Below are positions 35,171 through 40,711 of a stretch of DNA of 40,711 nucleotides, in pieces (the stretch's first letter is position 1; each line of letters opens with the position of its first letter). The position numbers and the translations under genes are program-made. Under the pieces are notes generated by a model. That model saw only the letters and a list, made by a program, of their open reading frames with translations, had not been told where the DNA came from and did not search any database. The stretch is from an uncultured bacterium (lineage in GTDB: Bacteria > Bacteroidota > Bacteroidia > Bacteroidales > CAIWKO01), in contig CAIOYH010000184.1 in the NCBI GenBank assembly GCA_903862465.1, forward strand, positions 1-40,711. The letters run 5' to 3'.

Positions 35171-36442
35171 TTAATTGATAATCTCAAACCCCGTATAGCT
35201 GATGAGCGCTTTCGGGATTACAATTCCCGCTTCGGTTTGATTGTTTTCGAGCAATGAAGCTACTATTCTTGGTAACGCTAAAGCACTTCCGTTTAGTGTA
35301 TGCGCCAAGTTAATTTTGCCGTCGTCGCTCTTGTAGCGAAGCTTCATCCTGTTGGCTTGATAGCTTTCGAAGTTAGACACGGAACTCACTTCGAGCCATC
35401 TTTGTTGTGCCGCCGACCACACTTCCATGTCGTAGGTCAACGCCGATGTAAAACTCATGTCACCTCCGCAAAGTTTCAACACGCGGAATGGAAGCTCAAG
35501 CTTGCGAAGCAACCCGCACACATATTCGCGCATCTCTTCCAAGGTTTCGTAGGATTTGTCGGGATGTTGAATCTGTACGATTTCCACTTTATCAAACTGA
35601 TGGAGTCGGTTCAAGCCTCTGACGTCTTTGCCATAGGAGCCGGCTTCCCTGCGGAAACACGCCGAATATGCCACATTCTTTATCGGAAAATCTTTTTCTT
35701 TCAAAATCATATCGCGATACAAATTCGTCACGGGCACTTCTGCGGTTGGGATTAAATACAAATTATCAATCTGCGCATGATACATTTGTCCGTCTTTGTC
35801 GGGCAATTGTCCTGTGCCATACGCTGACGCTTCGTTCACCATCAAGGGGGGCTGAATTTCAGTGAAACCTGCTGCCACGGCATTATCTAAAAAGAAATTG
35901 ATTAATGCCCGTTGCAAACGCGCGCCTTTACCTTTATATACAGGAAAGCCCGCCCCCGTGATTTTGTTGCCCAATTCGAAATCAATCAGGTTATATCTTG
36001 CCGCCAAATCCCAATGGGGCACGGCTGACTCAGCCAATTCGGGCATTTTGCCTTCGGAATACACTATCTCGTTATCCTCGGGAGTTTTGCCCGGTTTGAT
36101 GGAACTATGAGGCGGATTGGGCAATTGCACCAACAAGCCATTCAAAGTTGATTCCAAACCATTGAGTTTTTCTTCCAAATCTTTCGCGGTCTTTTTCAGT
36201 TCCACGGTGGTTTCTTTGAGTGCATTGGCTTCTTGAGCCTTGCCCGACTTGAAAAACTCGCCTATCGTTTTGGCTATTTTGTTCGATTCGGCGAGGTTAT
36301 CATCCAAGGTCTTTTGCGTGAAGCGACGTTCGTCGTCACATTTCAGGATTTCGTCCACCAAGCTTTTTGCGTTATAGTTTTTCAATGCCAATCGTTCGAT
36401 GATTGCTTGTGGATCGTTGCGTAATATGCTTAATTGTATCAT
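35171..36442 (-). CDS. serS: Serine--tRNA ligase
   Basis: Coiled-coil N-terminus; TEIQPPLMVNEASAYGTGQLPD…LIPTAEVPVTN…FRREAGSYGKDVRGLNRLHQFDKVE…EVSSVSNFESYQANRMKLRY…LNGSALALPR. Confidence 0.97.
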   Translation of the reverse strand: MIQLSILRNDPQAIIERLALKNYNAKSLVDEILKCDDERRFTQKTLDDNLAESNKIAKTIGEFFKSGKAQEANALKETTVELKKTAKDLEEKLNGLESTLNGLLVQLPNPPHSSIKPGKTPEDNEIVYSEGKMPELAESAVPHWDLAARYNLIDFELGNKITGAGFPVYKGKGARLQRALINFFLDNAVAAGFTEIQPPLMVNEASAYGTGQLPDKDGQMYHAQIDNLYLIPTAEVPVTNLYRDMILKEKDFPIKNVAYSACFRREAGSYGKDVRGLNRLHQFDKVEIVQIQHPDKSYETLEEMREYVCGLLRKLELPFRVLKLCGGDMSFTSALTYDMEVWSAAQQRWLEVSSVSNFESYQANRMKLRYKSDDGKINLAHTLNGSALALPRIVASLLENNQTEAGIVIPKALISYTGFEIIN

Positions 36443-36490
36443 AGCGTAATTTTTTTCTGCAAAAATAATTGAAATAATGAATAGGGGCTC

Positions 36491-36529
36491 AAAAAAAATC
36501 TCCGATCACAAGAGTAACCGGAGATTTTT
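36491..36529 (-). terminator. Rho-independent terminator after rpmA
   Basis: Minus strand AAATCTCCGGTTACTCTTGTGATCGGAGATTTTTTTT: stem AAATCTCCG/CGGAGATTT then T8. Confidence 0.8.
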
Positions 36530-36547
36530 AAAGAAAATATGTCTTTA

Positions 36548-36856
36548 TTAATTTTGAACGATTTCTTCTTGCTCCATCATTTGAACCATTTCTTGTTGTT
36601 CCATCATAGGAATGATAGATACATAAGAACGTGCATCTTTTTTCTTTTTGAATTCAACGATGCCGTCAACCAATGCAAACAAGGTATGATCTTTGCCAAT
36701 GCCCATGTTTAAACCGGGGTGATGTAGCGTGCCTCTTTGACGAGCAATGATGTTGCCTGCCATAGCGAACTGTCCGCCATATATTTTTATACCTAAGCGT
36801 TTACTGTGCGATTCGCGACCGTTCGTCGAACTACCCGCACCTTTTTTGTGTGCCAT
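36548..36856 (-). CDS. rpmA: 50S ribosomal protein L27 with M/E/Q-rich C-terminal extension
   Basis: [65 protein letters not shown]. Confidence 0.97.
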   Translation of the reverse strand: MAHKKGAGSSTNGRESHSKRLGIKIYGGQFAMAGNIIARQRGTLHHPGLNMGIGKDHTLFALVDGIVEFKKKKDARSYVSIIPMMEQQEMVQMMEQEEIVQN

Positions 36857-36883
36857 ATAGAATTAATTTATTAAAGTTTATAA

Positions 36884-37195
36884 CTAAGCATTAATCGCTT
36901 CTATCTGAATTTTGGTCAGATATTGACGGTGGCCATTTGATTTTTGATAGCCTTTTCTTCTTTTTTTCTTGAAAACAATTACTTTATCACCTTTCAAATG
37001 GGAGAGGATTTTTGCCGAAATCGTAGCGCCTTCCACACGGGGAGCGCCTACGGCAACCTTGCCTGCATTTTCGATGAGTAATACTTTGTCAAAAGTAACG
37101 GATGAGCCTTCTTCGCCTTCTAAACGGTGAACAAATACTTCCTGTTCTTTTTCTACTTTGAATTGTTGTCCTGCTATATCAACTATTGCGTACAT
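36884..37195 (-). CDS. rplU: 50S ribosomal protein L21 (start [12 protein letters not shown] at 37195)
   Basis: [29 protein letters not shown]…[31 protein letters not shown]; -7 box TATCTTTG at 37230-37237. Confidence 0.96.
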   Translation of the reverse strand: MYAIVDIAGQQFKVEKEQEVFVHRLEGEEGSSVTFDKVLLIENAGKVAVGAPRVEGATISAKILSHLKGDKVIVFKKKRRKGYQKSNGHRQYLTKIQIEAINA

Positions 37196-37287
37196 TGTAA
37201 AGATTTTAACGTTTTTAAAAAATGGACTGCAAAGATACACCTTTTTTTAATACCAACTAATTTTGTTGTGATTATTTTTCACTTTTT

Positions 37288-37665
37288 TTATTTGGAGGGG
37301 GGATTTATTTGGGAGGAAATGGGGGTTTGGGCTTGTTGGAACAAGCGACTTGTATATGATGTTAATAATGAAAATTGCACGCCACGATGCAACTTCACAC
37401 GATAGCCAACCGAAATAATAACATCTAAATTATAAAACACTACGGGCTTGTCAGAATTTGTAATATGCATTTTTTGCATATTGCTTTCTTTATCCAATTC
37501 GCCTTCAGCAAAAACATTTTTTATATGTCGGGAAATAACAGATTGGTCGCGCTGAAACAAGCTTACGATTTGTTCCTGAGTAAGCCATACCGTTTCGTTT
37601 TCAAATCGGGTTTGAATCTTGGTGTGTCCGTCGTCGGTTTGATAGATTAATATTTCAGAACTCAT
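37288..37665 (-). pseudogene. Truncated RhuM-family (virulence/DNA-binding) protein remnant
   Basis: MSSEILIYQTDDGHTKIQTRFENETVWLTQEQIVSLFQRDQSVISRHIKNVFAEGEL…FYNLDVIISVGYRVK matches the RhuM N-terminus; ORF stops at 125 aa after losing family similarity. Confidence 0.65.
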
Positions 37666-37677
37666 ATTCTTTTTTTA

Positions 37678-37868
37678 CAAAGATATAAATTATTTTTCAT
37701 CCATAGCCCATCAATCAGCAACAACCACCTTTTTCGTCTCCACAAATTTCCCATCCAAGCTCACGCGCAGAAAATAAAACCCGGTGGCTATGCCCGCCCT
37801 ATCCAATGTGATTTTGTTGCAGTCTTTATAGGATTTTTGTTGAATGATTTTGCCTTGCAGGTCTATGA
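37678..37868 (-). repeat. 191-bp duplication copy 1: orphan T9SS C-terminal coding fragment plus promoter
   Basis: Gapless ~97% match to 38860-39050 (offset 1182 bp); encodes IDLQGKIIQQKSYKDCNKITLDRAGIATGFYFLRVSLDGKFVETKKVVVAD*. Confidence 0.93.
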
Positions 37869-37873
37869 TGCAT

Positions 37874-37955
37874 AACGTTTAGCAGCCTTGCTGCGTGCAC
37901 TCAAAGATAATACTTTTAATGTTAGGTTTTAATCGCATGCAGCAAGGGTGTTGTT
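37874..37955 (-). other. Long imperfect hairpin, attC-like candidate directly after the TonB/MORN gene
   Basis: Arms 37881-37898 and 37935-37952 (18 bp, one mismatch, two G·T), 36-nt loop; flanking AAC (37874-37876) could pair with GTT (37953-37955); minus strand ends CGTTATGC. Confidence 0.35.
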
Positions 37956-37964
37956 TGCAGTAGT

Positions 37965-38762
37965 TTAGTGCAATTTAAATGTTATTGGCAAATTTATCTG
38001 TATTTTGACAGGCTTACCCTCTATACGACCCGGTTTCCATTTCGGCATGATACTTACAACATCAACAGCTGCACTATTAAGAAGTATATCAACACCTTTC
38101 ACAATTTTAATATCCTTTATTCTTCCTTTTTCATCAACAACAAATGAAACATAAACGATACCCTGTATTCCTCTTGCCCATGCTTTCTCAGGGTAAATCA
38201 AATTATCGGTCAAAAACTTTTTCATTTTTTGTTCTCCTCCTTTGAATTCAGGCATTTCTTCTTGTGCAAAGTAGGCTGTATCGGTCCCTGCATTAGTAAA
38301 GCAATTACCTGATAACTGTAACCCTTTAGAATAGTTTTCAGATCTTTTCAGTTTTCCGTCAGGGTAATAGTATAATGCATTCCCGTCTATTTTACCGTCA
38401 TCAATAAAACTCCTCGTATAATACAATTGACCATTTGCATAATATTGATTCCATGTCCCACTTCTTTTGTTATTTGTGTATTTGCCTTGACTTTTCAACT
38501 TTCCATTTTCATCGAAATAACAATAGTCGCCCACTTTAAATAAAGAATCATTCGAAAGACTATAACCTGTCATTTGAATTACACCGCTTTTATAATGATC
38601 AATAACTTTAAATCCTAAACTATCTTTTGATTGCAGCCGATAAAAAACAGCTTTGTCTTTTGTGGTTTTATGCCAAAACTCGTTGAACCAGATTGTATCC
38701 TGCCCTGAAACTCTTAAGAAAGAGAATAGTATTGAGATTGCTATAATTGTTCTTCTTTTCAT
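37965..38762 (-). CDS. MORN-repeat protein with TonB C-terminal domain; start likely MKRRTIIAIS at 38762
   Basis: YFDENGKLKSQGKYTNNKRSGTWNQYYANGQLYYTRSF…YYPDGKLKRSENY; QGIVYVSFVVDEKGRIKDIKIVKGVDILLNSAAVDVVSIMPKWKPGRIEGKPVKIQINLPITF. Confidence 0.85.
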   Translation of the reverse strand: MKRRTIIAISILFSFLRVSGQDTIWFNEFWHKTTKDKAVFYRLQSKDSLGFKVIDHYKSGVIQMTGYSLSNDSLFKVGDYCYFDENGKLKSQGKYTNNKRSGTWNQYYANGQLYYTRSFIDDGKIDGNALYYYPDGKLKRSENYSKGLQLSGNCFTNAGTDTAYFAQEEMPEFKGGEQKMKKFLTDNLIYPEKAWARGIQGIVYVSFVVDEKGRIKDIKIVKGVDILLNSAAVDVVSIMPKWKPGRIEGKPVKIQINLPITFKLH

Positions 38763-38859
38763 TTTAATTACTGCTAACTTATTTATTGCCCCCAGTCCAT
38801 TTGTAAGCGTTTGTAAATGCATATAAGGCTTTTCATTTTCATGGTTTATAATATAGGTG

Positions 38860-39050
38860 CAAAGATATAAATTATTTTTCATCCATAGCCCATCAATCAG
38901 CAACAACCACCTTTTTCGTCTCCACAAATTTCCCATCCAAGTTCACGCGCAGAAAATAAAACCCGGTGGCGATGCCCGCCCTATCCAAAGTGATTTTGTT
39001 GCAGTCGTGATAGGATTTTTGTTGAATGATTTTGCCTTGCAAGTCTATGA
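38860..39050 (-). repeat. 191-bp duplication copy 2, in the 3' end of the propeller gene and its downstream promoter region
   Basis: See copy 1. Confidence 0.93.
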
Positions 39051-40323
39051 GGGATAGGTCGAGGGTTTGGTAGGTTTTGTCGAAGGAGATTTGGGTGGAG
39101 GTGGAGAAGGGGTTGGGATATATTGTAATTCTATTATCTTTTGGTAATGAATAATCATTTATTCCAGCGACATTTCCGCTTTCGTTTGTTTTAATCAAGT
39201 AAATATCATCTGCATTTCCGAAACTACTTGTTTTTCCAGTTATTATATATCCATTATCAGATGTTTGTTGGGCACAGCTACCCCAATCAACCCCTGTGCC
39301 GCCGAAAGTTCGTGTCCATAGTGTATCTCCTACCATATCCGTTTTTATAATATATACATCTTCATTGCCATTTCCAAAACTATTCGTAGATCCAGTGATA
39401 ATATATCCTAAATCATTAGTTTGCTGAGTAATTTGACCCCATTCATCATTTACACCGCCGTATGTTTTCATCCAAATTTCTTCTCCGTAACTCTGCAATT
39501 TGCACATAAAAATATCGTACCCACCTGCACCATAACTATTTGTAACACCAGAAATCATTATACTTCCATCACTTAATTCTAACGCTGAAAAACCCCAATC
39601 ATCACCTGAACCTCCTATTACTTTAGTCCAAAGTGTATCTCCACTAATATTTGTTTTTATTAAAAAAATATCTTTTGTATTACTTACAAATGTAATTGAA
39701 GTAGTGCCTGTAATTAAAAAGCCTCCGTCATTTGTTTGAATAATATTAGAACCCAGATTACTAATTTTTTTCTGGTACGTTTTAGTCCAAAGTGTATCGC
39801 CTAGTTCATTTATTCTAATTAAATAAATGCTACTTGATGCACTACCATAACTTGTTGTATTACCTAGTAGAGCAAATCCATGGTCAATTGTTTGTAAAAT
39901 AGCAGTACAATCATCATAGTTGTTACCCCCATAATTTCGCGTCCATAAAGTATCCCCGTTTTGATTTATTTTAATACAATATGCATTATAATCAGGCAAG
40001 TCAAAGCTACTTGTAAGTCCTCCGATAATGTATCCATTATCATAAGTTTTTTTAAGAGCAGTTGTTTGATCATCCCCTAGTCCTCCATAAGTTTTTGTCC
40101 AAACAGAATTGCCCAAACCATCTGTTTTGATAATATAAATATCGTGACCACCAGCTCCATAACTTTGTGTATATCCTGATATTATATATCCGCCATCTTC
40201 TGTTTGAAATACATAATTGCCGTGTTCATCACTGGTTCCTCCATAATGCTTTTCAAACATTATTTGCGAATAAACAAAAACACTTGCCAATAAAAAAGAA
40301 AAAGAAAGTATCAATTTTTTCAT
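38893..40323 (-). CDS. Secreted seven-repeat beta-propeller-like protein with T9SS type A sorting domain; start likely MKKLILSF at 40323
   Basis: Seven ~52-aa repeats D.GYII.G.T.SYG.G..DIYLIKT...GDTLWTKTYGG; C-terminal IYPNPFSTSTQISF…GFYFLRVN. Confidence 0.85.
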   Translation of the reverse strand: MKKLILSFSFLLASVFVYSQIMFEKHYGGTSDEHGNYVFQTEDGGYIISGYTQSYGAGGHDIYIIKTDGLGNSVWTKTYGGLGDDQTTALKKTYDNGYIIGGLTSSFDLPDYNAYCIKINQNGDTLWTRNYGGNNYDDCTAILQTIDHGFALLGNTTSYGSASSSIYLIRINELGDTLWTKTYQKKISNLGSNIIQTNDGGFLITGTTSITFVSNTKDIFLIKTNISGDTLWTKVIGGSGDDWGFSALELSDGSIMISGVTNSYGAGGYDIFMCKLQSYGEEIWMKTYGGVNDEWGQITQQTNDLGYIITGSTNSFGNGNEDVYIIKTDMVGDTLWTRTFGGTGVDWGSCAQQTSDNGYIITGKTSSFGNADDIYLIKTNESGNVAGINDYSLPKDNRITIYPNPFSTSTQISFDKTYQTLDLSLIDLQGKIIQQKSYHDCNKITLDRAGIATGFYFLRVNLDGKFVETKKVVVAD

Positions 40324-40400
40324 ACCCATATTTTTTAAATGTACACTATACCTTATTACATACTCGCCTCTTTTCATTTGGCAGTATATAAATATAGGGA

Positions 40401-40408
40401 CAAAGGTA
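40401..40408 (-). promoter_or_regulatory. Putative -7 box TACCTTTG for the beta-propeller gene
   Basis: TAnnTTTG upstream of the gene on the minus strand. Confidence 0.4.
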
Positions 40409-40461
40409 TGGAAAATTATAATGCAAAGAAATATTTATTCTTATACATTATAATATATATC

Positions 40462-40513
40462 AAAAAAAATCACTCAATCGCTCATCTGATGAAGGATGGC
40501 GACTAAGTGATTT
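40462..40513 (-). terminator. Rho-independent terminator after the right-edge gene
   Basis: Minus strand AAATCACTTAGTCGC…GCGATTGAGTGATTTTTTTT: 15-bp imperfect stem followed by T8. Confidence 0.75.
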
Positions 40514-40542
40514 CGGTTTTTTCTGTGATGGGCAACGTGGTT

Positions 40543-40711
40543 TTAGCTGATGTTTTCGCCCACAGGTCCTGTCCACAGACCGTTGCGGTCGGGACGTTTG
40601 GTGTTGATGAAGCGTGCAAAACATTGAAAATGGTTGCCGCCATGGTCCACGCCAAAGTTCATTTGGAAGATGGCTTTGGTCGAAATTAATGTCTTGGCAC
40701 CATCTTCAGGA
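40543..40711 (-). CDS. C-terminal fragment of a protein cut by the right window edge (…PEDGAKTLISTKAIFQMNFGVDHGGNHFQCFARFINTKRPDRNGLWTGPVGENIS*)
   Basis: Open minus-strand frame to the edge, TAA at 40545-40543, followed by a terminator. Confidence 0.6.
   Translation of the reverse strand, partial: PEDGAKTLISTKAIFQMNFGVDHGGNHFQCFARFINTKRPDRNGLWTGPVGENIS

Noticed and set aside
37288-37665. Intact toxin-antitoxin or phage regulator
   Set aside because: The protein is truncated relative to the RhuM family and has no partner gene

Overview
AT-rich Bacteroidota-type chromosomal window, judged from T9SS sorting tails, TAnnTTTG promoter boxes and gene content. Left third: an eight-gene minus-strand cluster (ECF sigma factor, small membrane protein, CpxP/Spy-like protein, then five large T9SS-exported proteins: two metallophosphatases, two arylsulfotransferase-like proteins and a DUF1566+FGE-sulfatase-like protein). 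Middle: an EVE-domain McrB/McrC type IV restriction module; an unusual operon of solo ABC ATPase, CobW/HypB-like GTPase, cysteine desulfurase, 4Fe-4S protein and cysteine dioxygenase, divergent from a Crp/Fnr regulator; and a Kup/KdpDE-like potassium locus. Right third: housekeeping genes (tgt, rsmA, serS, rpmA, rplU) and T9SS/TonB genes with a 97% identical 191-bp duplication. The most striking non-genic signal is five intergenic tandem-repeat arrays with unrelated unit sequences but the same 21-bp period; two of them bracket mcrBC. A sixth array has a 43-bp palindromic unit. Several dispersed palindromic intergenic repeats, a 118-bp repeat found twice as a leader inside the T9SS cluster, and a long attC-like hairpin are also present. 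All functional calls come from reading the translations and motifs; no database search was run.
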